NCBI GenBank assembly: GCA_960531495.1
Contig: OY482866.1
Location: 1 to 64,000 of the forward strand
Direction: 5' to 3'
DNA length: 64,000 nt
From: Zeus faber
Taxonomy: Eukaryota > Chordata > Actinopteri > Zeiformes > Zeidae
A program made the position numbers and the translations under genes. Within the stretch, counting starts at the first letter, position 1. The number at the start of each line of letters is the position of its first letter. Under the pieces are notes generated by a model. That model had not been told where the DNA came from and did not search any database. It saw only the letters and a program-made list of their open reading frames with translations. Shown piece after piece: positions 1-12,835 of the stretch.

Positions 1-29
1 GCTTCCTAAGTTTTTCTCTCAGATTTCTA
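1..29 (+). repeat. Partial B monomer cut by the window start
   Basis: These bases match the last part of a B monomer (the TTCCTAAGTTTTTCTCTCAG tail) seen at every B1 unit downstream. The array therefore continues to the left of the window. Confidence 0.9.
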
Positions 30-850
30 TGCCCATCTAACATGTATTTGTGGAGTTAGGATCATTTTCATCATAGTGTGCACATGTGGGAAAAAACGCA
101 TTTTCAGCCGATTTAAACGTCGAAAAGGGGAATTGGTTAAACGCTTCAGTCATTACTCTGTGTGACAGTGTCAGACAGTTTAAATACAATGGTGAACTAG
201 TATATGCTGCTAAAGCGTTGTTTGTCAACCAGTTTAGGCCCATCTAACATGTATTTGTCGAGTTATGATCATTTTCATCATTGTGGGAAAAAACGCATTT
301 TCAGCCGATTTAAACGTCGAAAAGGGGAATTGGTTAAACGCTTCAGTCATTAATCTGTGTGACAGTGTCAGACAGTTTAAATACAATGGTGAACTAGTAT
401 ATGCTGCTAAATTGTTGTTTGTCAAAAAGTTTTAGGCCCATGTAAAATGTATTTGTCGAGTTATGATTATTTTCATCATTGTGTGCACATGTGGGAAAAA
501 ACGCATTTTCAGCCGATTTAAACGTCGAAAAGGGGAATTGGTTAAACGCTTCAGTCATTACTCTGTGTGACAGTGTCAGACAGTTTAAATACAATGGTGA
601 ACTAGTATATGCTGCTAAAGTGTTGTTTGTCAACCAGTTTTAGGCCCATCTAACATGTATTTGTCGAGTTATGATCATTTTCATCATTATGTGTACATGT
701 GGGAAAAAACGCATTTTCAGCCGATTTAAACGTCGAAAAGGAGAATTGGTTAAACGCTTCAGTCATTACTCTGTGTGACAGTGTCAGACAGTTTAAATAC
801 AATGGTGAACTAGTATATGCTGCTAAAGCGTTGTTTGTCAAACAGTTTTA
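30..850 (+). repeat. Run of four A monomers, two with length changes
   Basis: A units start at 30, 237, 435 and 643. The first is one base short near its end (AGTTTAGG instead of AGTTTTAGG). The second lacks 10 bp where other A units read TGTGTGCACATG, giving 198 bp, the only sizeable deletion among the 77 A units. The third begins with the GTAAAATG variant of the shared start, also seen at 3483, 7339, 10191, 22350 and 23979. Confidence 0.9.
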
Positions 851-1450
851 GGCCCATACAACATGTATTTGTCGAGGTATGAGCATTTTCAGAACATTGG
901 ACGGTTTGCTGTCTAGCTGAATTAGAGAAACACCGAACCATTGTCTCTTCAGAGGTGAATGATTCAGAATGCTGCAGTACAGCATAGAAATTTAATTAAT
1001 ATGATGAACTATTATGTGCTTCCTAAGTTTTTCTCTCAGATTTCTATGCCCATCTAACATGTATTTCTGGAGTTATGATCATTTTCAGAACTTGTGACGG
1101 TTTGCTGTCTAACTGAATTAGAGAAACACCGAACCATTGTCTCTTCAGAGGTGAATGATTCAGAATGCTGCAGTACAGCATAGAAATTTAATTAATATGA
1201 TGAACTATTATGTGCTTCTTAAGTGTTTCTCACAGATTTCTAGGCCCATCTAACATGTATTTGTCGAGTTATGATCATTTTCATCATTGTGTGCACATGT
1301 GGGAAAAAACGCATTTTCAGCCGATTTAAACGTCGAAAAGGGGAATTGGTTAAACGCTTCAGTCATTACTCTGTGTGACAGTGTCAGACAGTTTAAATAC
1401 ATTGGTGAACTAGTATATGCTGCTAAAGTGTTGTTTGTCAACCAGTTTTA
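851..1450 (+). repeat. B-B-A trimer preceding the first HOR block
   Basis: B1 at 851, B2 at 1047, A at 1243. B1 is recognised by GTCGAGGTATGAGC and AACATTGGACGG near its start and TTCCTAAGTTTTTCTCTCAG near its end. B2 has TTCTGGAGTTATG, AACTTGTGACGG and TTCTTAAGTGTTTCTCACAG. This B1-B2 order recurs wherever two B units are adjacent. The A unit carries the ACATTGG variant instead of ACAATGG. Confidence 0.9.
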
Positions 1451-1658
1451 GGCCCATCTAACATGTATTTGTCGAGTTATGATCATTTTCATCATTATGT
1501 GTACATGTGGGAAAAAACGCATTTTCAGCCGATTTAAACGTCGAAAAGGAGAATTGGTTAAACGCTTCAGTCATTACTCTGTGTGACAGTGTCAGACAGT
1601 TTAAATACAATGGTGAACTAGTATATGCTGCTAAAGCGTTGTTTGTCAAACAGTTTTA
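1451..1658 (+). repeat. Representative A monomer (208 bp)
   Basis: Landmarks in order: the shared start GGCCCATCTAACATG, then GATCATTTTCATCATTATG, the A-specific middle with ACATGTGGGAAAAAACGC and TTTAAACGTCGAAAAG, an imperfect palindrome at 1579-1599 (arms CTGTGTGAC and GTCAGACAG, 3-bp spacer, 8 of 9 pairs), and the shared end GTGAACTAGTATATGCTGC. Most A units have GTGTGCACATGTG where this one has ATGTGTACATGTG. No protein is inferred from it. Confidence 0.9.
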
Positions 1659-1854
1659 GGCCCATACAACATGTATTTGTCGAGGTATGAGCATTTTCAG
1701 AACATTGGACGGTTTGCTGTATAGCTGAATTAGAGAAACACCGAACCATTGTCTCTTCAGAGGTGAATGATTCAGAATGCTGCAGTACAGCATAGAAATT
1801 TTATTAATATGATGAACTATTATGTGCTTCCTAAGTTTTTCTCTCAGATTTCTA
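1659..1854 (+). repeat. Representative B monomer (B1 type, 196 bp)
   Basis: Starts like A (GGCCCATACAACATG, then GAGCATTTTCAGAACATTGG). The B-specific middle contains GACGGTTTGCTGT, GAATTAGAGAAACACCGAAC and CTCTTCAGAGGTGAATG. A perfect inverted repeat ATGCTGCAGTACAGCAT (6-bp arms, 5-bp spacer) lies at 1777-1793. The end GATGAACTATTATGTGCTTC aligns with the end of A. The B2 type differs mainly near its two ends. Confidence 0.9.
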
Positions 1855-4302
1855 TGCCCATCTAACATGTATTTCTGGAGTTATGATCATTTTCAGAACT
1901 TGTGACGGTTTGCTGTCTAGCTGAATTAGAGAAACACCGAACCATTGTCTCTTCAGAGGTGAATGATTCAGAATGCTGCAGTACAGCATAGAAATTTTAT
2001 TAATATGATGAACTATTATGTGCTTCTTAAGTGTTTCTCACAGATTTCTAGGCCCATCTAACATGTATTTGTGGAGTTATGATCATTTTCATCATTGTGT
2101 GCACATGTGGGAAAAAACGCATTTTCAGCCGATTTAAACGTCGAAAAGGGGAATTGCTTAAACGCTTCAGTCATTACTCTGTTTGACAGTGTCAGACAGT
2201 TTAAATACAATGGTGAACTAGTATATGCTGCTAAAGTGTTGTTTGTCAAACAGTTTTAGGCCCATCTAACATGTATTTGTCGAGTTATGATCATTTTCAT
2301 CATTATGTGCACATGTGGGAAAAAACGCATTTTCAGCCGATTTAAACATCGAAAAGGGGAATTGGTTAAACGCTTCAGTCATTACTCTGTGTGACAGTGT
2401 CAGACAGTCTAAATACAATGGTGAACTTGTTTATGCTGCTAAAGCGTTGTTTGTCAACCAGTTTTAGGCCCATCTAACATGTATTTGTCGAGTTATGATC
2501 ATTTTCATCATTATGTGTACATGTGGGAAAAAACGCATTTTCAGCCGATTTAAACGTCGAAAAGGGGAATTGGTTAAACGCTTCAGTCATTACTCTGTGT
2601 GACAGTGTCAGACAGTTTAAATACAATGGTGAACTAGTATATGCTGCTAAAGCGTTGTTTGTCAAACAGTTTTAGGCCCATACAACATGTATTTGTCGAG
2701 GTATGAGCATTTTCAGAACATTGGACGGTTTGCTGTCTAGCTGAATTAGAGAAACACCGAACCATTGTCTCTTCAGAGGTGAATGATTCAGAATGCTGCA
2801 GTACAGCATTGAAATTTAATTAATATGATGAACTATTATGTGCTTCCTAAGTTTTTCTCTCAGATTTCTATGCCCATCTAACATGTATTTCTGGAGTTAT
2901 GATCATTTTCAGAACTTGTGACGGTTTGCTGTCTAGCTGAATTAGAGAAACACCGAACCATTGTCTCTTCAGAGGTGAATGATTCAGAATGCTGCAGTAC
3001 AGCATAGAAATTAAATTAATATGATGAACTATTATGTGCTTCTTAAGTGTTTCTCACAGATTTCTAGGCCCATCTAACATGTATTTGTGGAGTTATGATC
3101 ATTTTCATCATTGTGTGCACATGTGGGAAAAAACGCATTTTCAGCCGATTTAAACGTCGAAAAGGGGAATTGCTTGAACGCTTCAGTCAGTACTCTGTGT
3201 GACAGTGTCAGACAGTTTAAATACAATGGTGAACTAGTATATGCTGCTAAAGCGTTGTTTGTCAACCAGTTTTAGGCCCATCTAACATGTATTTGTGGAG
3301 TTATGATCATTTTCATCATTGTGTGCACATGTGGGAAAAAACGCATTTTCAGCCGATTTAAACGTCGAAAAGGGGAATTGGTTAAACGCTTCAGTCATTA
3401 CTCTGTGTGACAGTGTCAGACAGTTTAAATACAATGGTGAACTAGTATATGCTGCTAAATTGTTGTTTGTCAAAAAGTTTTAGGCCCATGTAAAATGTAT
3501 TTGTCGAGTTATGATTATTTTCATCATTGTGTGCACATGTGGGAAAAAACGCATTTTCAGCCGATTTAAACGTCGAAAAGGGGAATTGGTTAAACGCTTC
3601 AGTCATTACTCTGTGTGACAGTGTCAGACAGTTTAAATACAATGGTGAACTAGTATATGCTGCTAAAGTGTTGTTTGTCAACCAGTTTTAGGCCCATCTA
3701 ACATGTATTTGTCGAGTTATGATCATTTTCATCATTATGTGTACATGTGGGAAAAAACGCATTTTCAGCCGATTTAAACGTCGAAAAGGAGAATTGGTTA
3801 AACGCTTCAGTCATTACTCTGTGTGACAGTGTCAGACAGTTTAAATACAATGGTGAACTAGTATATGCTGCTAAAGCGTTGTTTGTCAAACAGTTTTAGG
3901 CCCATACAACATGTATTTGTCGAGGTATGAGCATTTTCAGAACATTGGACGGTTTGCTGTCTAGCTGAATTAGAGAAACACCGAACCATTGTCTATTCAG
4001 AGGTGAATGATTTGGAATGCTGTAGTAGAGCATAGAAATTTTATTAATATGATGAACTATTATGTGCTTCCTAAGTTTTTCTCTCAGATTTCTATGCCCA
4101 TCTAACATGTATTTGTGGAGTTAGGATCATTTTCATCATAGTGTGCACATGTGGGAAAAAACGCATTTTCAGCCGATTTAAACGTCGAAAAGGGGAATTG
4201 GTTAAACGCTTCAGTCATTACTCTGTGTGACAGTGTCAGACAGTTTAAATACAATGGTGAACTAGTATATGCTGCTAAAGCGTTGTTTGTCAAACAGTTT
4301 TA

Positions 4303-5306
4303 GGCCCATACAACATGTATTTGTCGAGGTATGAGCATTTTCAGAACATTGGACGGTTTGCTGTCTAGCTGAATTAGAGAAACACCGAACCATTGTCTCT
4401 TCAGAGGTGAATGATTCAGAATGCTGCAGTACAGCATAGAAATTTTATTAATATGATGAACTATTATGTGCTTCTTAAGTGTTTCTCACAGATTTCTAGG
4501 CCCATCTAACATGTATTTGTGGAGTTATGATCATTTTCATCATTGTGTGCACATGTGGGAAAAAACGCATTTTCAGCCGATTTAAACGTCGAAAAGGGGA
4601 ATTGGTTAAACGCTTCAGTCATTACTCTGTGTGACAGTGTCAGACAGTTTAAATACAATGGTGAACTAGTATATGCTGCTAAAGCGTTGTTTGTCCAACA
4701 GTTTTAGGCCCATACAACATGTATTTGTCGAGGTATGAGCATTTTCAGAACATTGGACGGTTTGCTGTCTAGCTGAATTAGAGAAACACCGAACCATTGT
4801 CTCTTCAGAGGTGAATGATTCAGAATGCTGCAGTACAGCATTGAAATTTAATTAATGTGATGAACTATTATGTGCTTCCTAAGTTTTTCTCTCAGATTTC
4901 TATGCCCATCTAACATGTATTTCTGGAGTTATGATCATTTTCAGAACTTGTGACGGTTTGCTGTCTAGCTGAATTAGAGAAACACCGAACCATTGTCTCT
5001 TCAGAGGTGAATGATTCAGAATGCTGCAGTACAGCATAGAAATTTTATTAATATGATGAACTATTATGTGCTTCTTAAGTGTTTCTCACAGATTTCTAGG
5101 CCCATCTAACATGTATTTGTGGAATTATGATCATTTTCATCATTGTGTGCACATGTGGGAAAAAACGCATTTTCAGCCGATTTAAACGTGGAAAAGGGGA
5201 ATTGGTTAAACGCTTCAGTCATTACTCTGTGTGACAGTGTCAGACAGTTTAAATACAATGGTGAACTAGTATATGCTGCTAAAGTGTTGTTTGTCAACCA
5301 GTTTTA
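4303..5306 (+). repeat. Linker B-A-B-B-A between HOR copies 1 and 2
   Basis: Units at 4303 (B), 4499 (A), 4707 (B), 4903 (B) and 5099 (A), 1004 bp in total, which explains why copies 1 and 2 of the 2852-bp block are offset by 3856 bp. The B at 4303 starts as B1 and ends as B2, so it looks like a B1/B2 recombinant. The GTTTGTCCAACAG end of the A at 4499 recurs at 12236, 13449 and 16278, so this linker resembles parts of the later 2829-bp blocks. Confidence 0.88.
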
Positions 5307-8158
5307 GGCCCATACAACATGTATTTGTCGAGTTATGATCATTTTCATCATTATGTGTACATGTGGGAAAAAACGCATTTTCAGCCGATTTAAACGTCGA
5401 AAAGGAGAATTGGTTAAACGCTTCAGTCATTACTCTGTGTGACAGTGTCAGACAGTTTAAATACAATGGTGAACTAGTATATGCTGCTAAAGCGTTGTTT
5501 GTCAAACAGTTTTAGGCCCATACAACATGTATTTGTCGAGGTATGAGCATTTTCAGAACATTGGACGGTTTGCTGTATAGCTGAATTAGAGAAACACCGA
5601 ACCATTGTCTCTTCAGAGGTGAATGATTCAGAATGCTGCAGTACAGCATAGAAATTTTATTAATATGATGAACTATTATGTGCTTCCTAAGTTTTTCTCT
5701 CAGATTTCTATGCCCATCTAACATGTATTTCTGGAGTTATGATCATTTTCAGAACTTGTGACGGTTTGCTGTCTAGCTGAATTAGAGAAACACCGAACCA
5801 TTGTCTCTTCAGAGGTGAATGATTCAGAATGCTGCAGTACAGCATAGAAATTTTATTAATATGATGAACTATTATGTGCTTCTTAAGTGTTTCTCACAGA
5901 TTTCTAGGCCCATCTAACATGTATTTGTGGAGTTATGATCATTTTCATCATTGTGTGCACATGTGGGAAAAAACGCATTTTCAGCCGATTTAAACGTCGA
6001 AAAGGGGAATTGCTTAAACGCTTCAGTCATTACTCTGTTTGACAGTGTCAGACAGTTTAAATACAATGGTGAACTAGTATATGCTGCTAAAGTGTTGTTT
6101 GTCAAACAGTTTTAGGCCCATCTAACATGTATTTGTCGAGTTATGATCATTTTCATCATTATGTGCACATGTGGGAAAAAACGCATTTTCAGCCGATTTA
6201 AACATCGAAAAGGGGAATTGGTTAAACGCTTCAGTCATTACTCTGTGTGACAGTGTCAGACAGTCTAAATACAATGGTGAACTAGTTTATGCTGCTAAAG
6301 CGTTGTTTGTCAACCAGTTTTAGGCCCATCTAACATGTATTTGTCGAGTTATGATCATTTTCATCATTGTGTGCAAATGTGGGAAAAAACGCATTTTCAG
6401 CCGATTTAAACGTCGAAAAGGGGAATTGGTTAAACGCTTCAGTCATTACTCTGTGTGACAGTGTCAGACAGTTTAAATACAATGGTGAACTAGTATATGC
6501 TGCTAAAGCGTTGTTTGTCAAACAGTTTTAGGCCCATACAACATGTATTTGTCGAGGTATGAGCATTTTCAGAACATTGGACGGTTTGCTGTCTAGCTGA
6601 ATTAGAGAAACACCGAACCATTGTCTCTTCAGAGGTGAATGATTCAGAATGCTGCAGTACAGCATTGAAATTTAATTAATATGATGAACTATTATGTGCT
6701 TCCTAAGTTTTTCTCTCAGATTTCTATGCCCATCTAACATGTATTTCTGGAGTTATGATCATTTTCAGAACTTGTGACGGTTTGCTGTCTAGCTGAATTA
6801 GAGAAACACCGAACCATTGTCTCTTCAGAGGTGAATGATTCAGAATGCTGCAGTACAGCATAGAAATTAAATTAATATGATGAACTATTATGTGCTTCTT
6901 AAGTGTTTCTCACAGATTTCTAGGCCCATCTAACATGTATTTGTGGAGTTATGATCATTTTCATCATTGTGTGCACATGTGGGAAAAAACGCATTTTCAG
7001 CCGATTTAAACGTCGAAAAGGGGAATTGCTTGAACGCTTCAGTCAGTACTCTGTGTGACAGTGTCAGACAGTTTAAATACAATGGTGAACTAGTATATGC
7101 TGCTAAAGCGTTGTTTGTCAACCAGTTTTAGGCCCATCTAACATGTATTTGTGGAGTTATGATCATTTTCATCATTGTGTGCACATGTGGGAAAAAACGC
7201 ATTTACAGCCGATTTAAACGTCGAAAAGGGGAATTGGTTAAACGCTTCAGTCATTACTCTGTGTGACAGTGTCAGACAGTTTAAATACAATGGTGAACTA
7301 GTATATGCTGCTAAATTGTTGTTTGTCAAAAAGTTTTAGGCCCATGTAAAATGTATTTGTCGAGTTATGATTATTTTCATCATTGTGTGCACATGTGGGA
7401 AAAAACGCATTTTCAGCCGATTTAAACGTCGAAAAGGGGAATTGGTTAAACGCTTCAGTCATTACTCTGTGTGACAGTGTCAGACAGTTTAAATACAATG
7501 GTGAACTAGTATATGCTGCTAAAGTGTTGTTTGTCAACCAGTTTTAGGCCCATCTAACATGTATTTGTCGAGTTATGATCATTTTCATCATTATGTGTAC
7601 ATGTGGGAAAAAACGCATTTTCAGCCGATTTAAACGTCGAAAAGGAGAATTGGTTAAACGCTTCAGTCATTACTCTGTGTGACAGTGTCAGACAGTTTAA
7701 ATACAATGGTGAACTAGTATATGCTGCTAAAGCGTTGTTTGTCAAACAGTTTTAGGCCCATACAACATGTATTTGTCGAGGTATGAGCATTTTCAGAACA
7801 TTGGACGGTTTGCTGTCTAGCTGAATTAGAGAAACACCGAACCATAGTCTATTCAGAGGTGAATGATTTGGAATGCTGTAGTAGAGCATAGAAATTTTAT
7901 TAATATGATGAACTATTATGTGCTTCCTAAGTTTTTCTCTCAGATTTCTATGCCCATCTAACATGTATTTGTGGAGTTAGGATCATTTTCATCATAGTGT
8001 GCACATGTGGGAAAAAACGCATTTTCAGCCGATTTAAACGTCGAAAAGGGGAATTGGTTAAACGCTTCAGTCATTACTCTGTGTGACAGTATCAGACAGT
8101 TTAAATACATTGGTGAACTAGTATATGCTGCTAAAGTGTTGTTTGTCAAACAGTTTTA
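5307..8158 (+). repeat. 2852-bp HOR block, copy 2
   Basis: Same 14-unit order as at 1451-4302 with the same diagnostic variants. It carries the TTTACAG variant in the A at 7131, shared only with copy 3 (A at 9983), so copies 2 and 3 are the closest pair. Its first A starts GGCCCATACAAC, the B-like form of the start, which suggests an exchange at the A/B boundary. The last A (7951) has private changes, ACATTGG and GTATCAG. Confidence 0.9.
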
Positions 8159-11010
8159 GGCCCATCTAACATGTATTTGTCGAGTTATGATCATTTTCAT
8201 CATTATGTGTACATGTGGGAAAAAACGCATTTTCAGCCGATTTAAACGTCGAAAAGGAGAATTGGTTAAACGCTTCAGTCATTACTCTGTGTGACAGTGT
8301 CAGACAGTTTAAATACAATGGTGAACTAGTATATGCTGCTAAAGCGTTGTTTGTCAAACAGTTTTAGGCCCATACAACATGTATTTGTCGAGGTATGAGC
8401 ATTTTCAGAACATTGGACGGTTTGCTGTATAGCTGAATTAGAGAAACACCGAACCATTGTCTCTTCAGAGGTGAATGATTCAGAATGCTGCAGTACAGCA
8501 TAGAAATTTTATTAATATGATGAACTATTATGTGCTTCCTAAGTTTTTCTCTCAGATTTCTATGCCCATCTAACATGTATTTCTGGAGTTATGATCATTT
8601 TCAGAACTTGTGACGGTTTGCTGTCTAGCTGAATTAGAGAAACACCGAACCATTGTCTCTTCAGAGGTGAATGATTCAGAATGCTGCAGTACAGCATAGA
8701 AATTTTATTAATATGATGAACTATTATGTGCTTCTTAAGTGTTTCTCACAGATTTCTAGGCCCATCTAACATGTATTTGTGGAGTTATGATCATTTTCAT
8801 CATTGTGTGCACATGTGGGAAAAAACGCATTTTCAGCCGATTTAAACGTCGAAAAGGGGAATTGCTTAAACGCTTCAGTCATTACTCTGTTTGACAGTGT
8901 CAGACAGTTTAAATACAATGGTGAACTAGTATATGCTGCTAAAGTGTTGTTTGTCAAACAGTTTTAGGCCCATCTAACATGTATTTGTCGAGTTATGATC
9001 ATTTTCATCATTATGTGCACATGTGGGAAAAAACGCATTTTCAGCCGATTTAAACATCGAAAAGGGGAATTGGTTAAACGCTTCAGTCATTACTCTGTGT
9101 GACAGTGTCAGACAGTTTAAATACAATGGTGAACTAGTATATGCTGCTAAAGCGTTGTTTGTCAAACAGTTTTAGGCCCATCTAACATGTATTTGTCGAG
9201 TTATGATCATTTTCATCATTGTGTGCACATGTGGGAAAAAACGCATTTTCAGCCGATTTAAACGTCGAAAAGGGGAATTGGTTAAACGCTTCAGTCATTA
9301 CTCTGTGTGACAGTGTCAGACAGTTTAAATACAATGGTGAACTAGTATATGCTGCTAAAGCGTTGTTTGTCAAACAGTTTTAGGCCCATACAACATGTAT
9401 TTGTCGAGGTATGAGCATTTTCAGAACATTGGACGGTTTGCTGTCTAGCTGAATTAGAGAAACACCGAACCATTGTCTCTTCAGAGGTGAATGATTCAGA
9501 ATGCTGCAGTACAGCATTGAAATTTAATTAATATGATGAACTATTATGTGCTTCCTAAGTTTTTCTCTCAGATTTCTATGCCCATCTAACATGTATTTCT
9601 GGAGTTATGATCATTTTCAGAACTTGTGACGGTTTGCTGTCTAGCTGAATTAGAGAAACACCGAACCATTGTCTCTTCAGAGGTGAATGATTCAGAATGC
9701 TGCAGTACAGCATAGAAATTAAATTAATATGATGAACTATTATGTGCTTCTTAAGTGTTTCTCACAGATTTCTAGGCCCATCTAACATGTATTTGTGGAG
9801 TTATGATCATTTTCATCATTGTGTGCACATGTGGGAAAAAACGCATTTTCAGCCGATTTAAACGTCGAAAAGGGGAATTGCTTGAACGCTTCAGTCAGTA
9901 CTCTGTGTGACAGTGTCAGACAGTTTAAATACAATGGTGAACTAGTATATGCTGCTAAAGCGTTGTTTGTCAACCAGTTTTAGGCCCATCTAACATGTAT
10001 TTGTGGAGTTATGATCATTTTCATCATTGTGTGCACATGTGGGAAAAAACGCATTTACAGCCGATTTAAACGTCGAAAAGGGGAATTGGTTAAACGCTTC
10101 AGTCATTACTCTGTGTGACAGTGTCAGACAGTTTAAATACAATGGTGAACTAGTATATGCTGCTAAATTGTTGTTTGTCAAAAAGTTTTAGGCCCATGTA
10201 AAATGTATTTGTCGAGTTATGATTATTTTCATCATTGTGTGCACATGTGGGAAAAAACGCATTTTCAGCCGATTTAAACGTCGAAAAGGGGAATTGGTTA
10301 AACGCTTCAGTCATTACTCTGTGTGACAGTGTCAGACAGTTTAAATACAATGGTGAACTAGTATATGCTGCTAAAGTGTTGTTTGTCAACCAGTTTTAGG
10401 CCCATCTAACATGTATTTGTCGAGTTATGATCATTTTCATCATTATGTGTACATGTGGGAAAAAACGCATTTTCAGCCGATTTAAACGTCGAAAAGGAGA
10501 ATTGGTTAAACGCTTCAGTCATTACTCTGTGTGACAGTGTCAGACAGTTTAAATACAATGGTGAACTAGTATATGCTGCTAAAGCGTTGTTTGTCAAACA
10601 GTTTTAGGCCCATACAACATGTATTTGTCGAGGTATGAGCATTTTCAGAACATTGGACGGTTTGCTGTCTAGCTGAATTAGAGAAACACCGAACCATTGT
10701 CTATTCAGAGGTGAATGATTTGGAATGCTGTAGTAGAGCATAGAAATTTTATTAATATGATGAACTATTATGTGCTTCCTAAGTTTTTCTCTCAGATTTC
10801 TATGCCCATCTAACATGTATTTGTGGAGTTAGGATCATTTTCATCATAGTGTGCACATGTGGGAAAAAACGCATTTTCAGCCGATTTAAACGTCGAAAAG
10901 GGGAATTGGTTAAACGCTTCAGTCATTACTCTGTGTGACAGTGTCAGACAGTTTAAATACAATGGTGAACTAGTATATGCTGCTAAAGTGTTGTTTGTCA
11001 ACCAGTTTTA
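8159..11010 (+). repeat. 2852-bp HOR block, copy 3
   Basis: Directly adjoins copy 2 with an exact 2852-bp offset at every unit boundary checked (for example 7131 to 9983, 7755 to 10607). Same A/B order. The A at 8967 lacks the AGTCTAAATAC variant seen at 2259 and 6115 but keeps TAAACATCG, so the copies have since diverged or been partly converted. Confidence 0.9.
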
Positions 11011-12835
11011 GGCCCATCTAACATGTATTTGTCGAGTTATGATCATTTTCATCATTATGTGTACATGTGGGAAAAAACGCATTTTCAGCCGATTTAAACG
11101 TCGAAAAGGAGAATTGGTTAAACGCTTCAGTCATTACTCTGTGTGACAGTGTCAGACAGTTTAAATACAATGGTGAACTAGTATATGCTGCTAAAGCGTT
11201 GTTTGTCAAACAGTTTTAGGCCCATACAACATGTATTTGTCGAGATATGAGCATTTTCAGAACATTGGACGGTTTGCTGTCTAGCTGAATTAGAGAAACA
11301 CCGAACCATTGTCTATTCAGAGGTGAATGATTTGGAATGCTGTAGTAGAGCATAGAAATTTTATTAATATGATGAACTATTATGTGCTTCCTAAGTTTTT
11401 CTCTCAGATTTCTATGCCCATCTAACATGTATTTGTGGAGTTAGGATCATTTTCATCATAGTGTGCACATGTGGGAAAAAACGCCTTTTCAGCCGATTTA
11501 AACGTCGAAAAGGGGAATTGGTTAAACGCTTCAGTCATTACTCTGTGTGACAGTGTCAGACAGTTTAAATACAATGGTGAACTAGTATATGCTGCTAAAG
11601 TGTTGTTTGTCAAACAGTTTTAGGCCCATCTAACATGTATTTGTCGAGTTATGATCATTTTCATCATTATGTGTACATGTGGGAAAAAACGCATTTTCAG
11701 CCGATTTAAACGTCGAAAAGGGGAATTGCTTAAACGCTTCAGTCATTTCTCTGTGTGACAGTGTCAGACAGTTTAAATACAATGGTGAACTAGTATATGC
11801 TGCTAAAGCGTTGTTTTTCAACCAGTTTTAGGCCCATCTAACATGTATTTGTCGAGTTATGATCATTTTCATCATTATGTGTACATGTGGGAAAAAACGC
11901 ATTTTCAGCCGATTTAAACGTCGAAAAGGGGAATTGCTTAAACGCTTCAGTCATTTCTCTGTGTGACAGTGTCAGACAGTTTAAATACAATGGTGAACTA
12001 GTATATGCTGCTAAAGCGTTGTTTGTCAAACAGTTTTAGGCCCATACAACATTGTATTTGACGAGGTATGAGCATTTTCAGAACATTGGACGGTTTGCTG
12101 TCTAGCTGAATTAGAGAAACACCGAACCATTGTCTCTTCAGAGGTGAATGATTCAGAATGCTGCAGTACAGCATAGAAATTTTATTAATATGATGAACTA
12201 TTATGTGCTTCTTAAGTGTTTCTCACAGATTTCTAGGCCCATCTAACATGTATTTGTGGAGTTATGATCATTTTCATCATTGTGTGCACATGTGGGAAAA
12301 AACGCATTTTCAGCCGATTTAAACGTCGAAAAGGGGAATTGGTTAAACGCTTCAGTCATTACTCTGTGTGACAGTGTCAGACAGTTTAAATACAATGGTG
12401 AACTAGTATATGCTGCTAAAGCGTTGTTTGTCCAACAGTTTTAGGCCCATACAACATGTATTTGTCGAGGTATGAGCATTTTCAGAACATTGGACGGTTT
12501 GCTGTCTAGCTGAATTAGAGAAACACCGAACCATTGTCTCTTCAGAGGTGAATGATTCAGAATGCTGCAGTACAGCATTGAAATTTAATTAATATGATGA
12601 ACTATTATGTGCTTCCTAAGTTTTTCTCTCAGATTTCTATGCCCATCTAACATGTATTTCTGGAGTTATGATCATTTTCAGAACTTGTGACGGTTTGCTG
12701 TCTAGCTGAATTAGAGAAACACCGAACCATTGTCTCTTCAGAGGTGAATGATTCAGAATGCTGCAGTACAGCATAGAAATTTTATTAATATGATGAACTA
12801 TTATGTGCTTCTTAAGTGTTTCTCACAGATTTCTA
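11011..12835 (+). repeat. Non-periodic stretch of A/B units
   Basis: Order A B A A A B A B B (1825 bp). The B at 11219 is another TTTGGAATG type and the A at 11415 another GTTAGGATC type, a repeat of the end of the preceding HOR block. The A units at 11623 and 11831 share GCTTAAACGCTTCAGTCATT followed by TCTCTGTG. The B at 12039 carries the extra base (ACATTGTATTTGACG) and a B2-like end. From 11831 onward the units resemble those 1213 bp downstream. Confidence 0.88.

Larger units (their letters stand above)
1451..4302 (+). repeat. 2852-bp HOR block, copy 1
   Basis: Order of monomers: A B B A A A B B A A A A B A (9 A, 5 B; 2852 bp). Variants repeated at the same offsets in copies 2 and 3 include GCTGTATAGCTG in the first B, TAAACATCG in the third A, GCTTGAACGCTTCAGTCAG in the A at 3067 and TTTGGAATGCTGTAG in the B at 3899. 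The A at 4095 has GTTAGGATC and CATAGTG near its start. Copy 1 lacks the TTTACAG variant shared by copies 2 and 3. Confidence 0.9.

Noticed and set aside
1250-1441. A 63-codon minus-strand reading frame found in most A monomers and in several diverged right-arm A units
   Set aside because: It fits once inside each 208-bp unit and cannot run on in frame. Common unit differences change amino acids (Ala/Thr, Leu/Met, Pro/Ser). It shows no recognisable domain, and the recent spread of the array explains its persistence. A synonymous/non-synonymous test over all units would settle it; a clear excess of synonymous changes would reopen the case.
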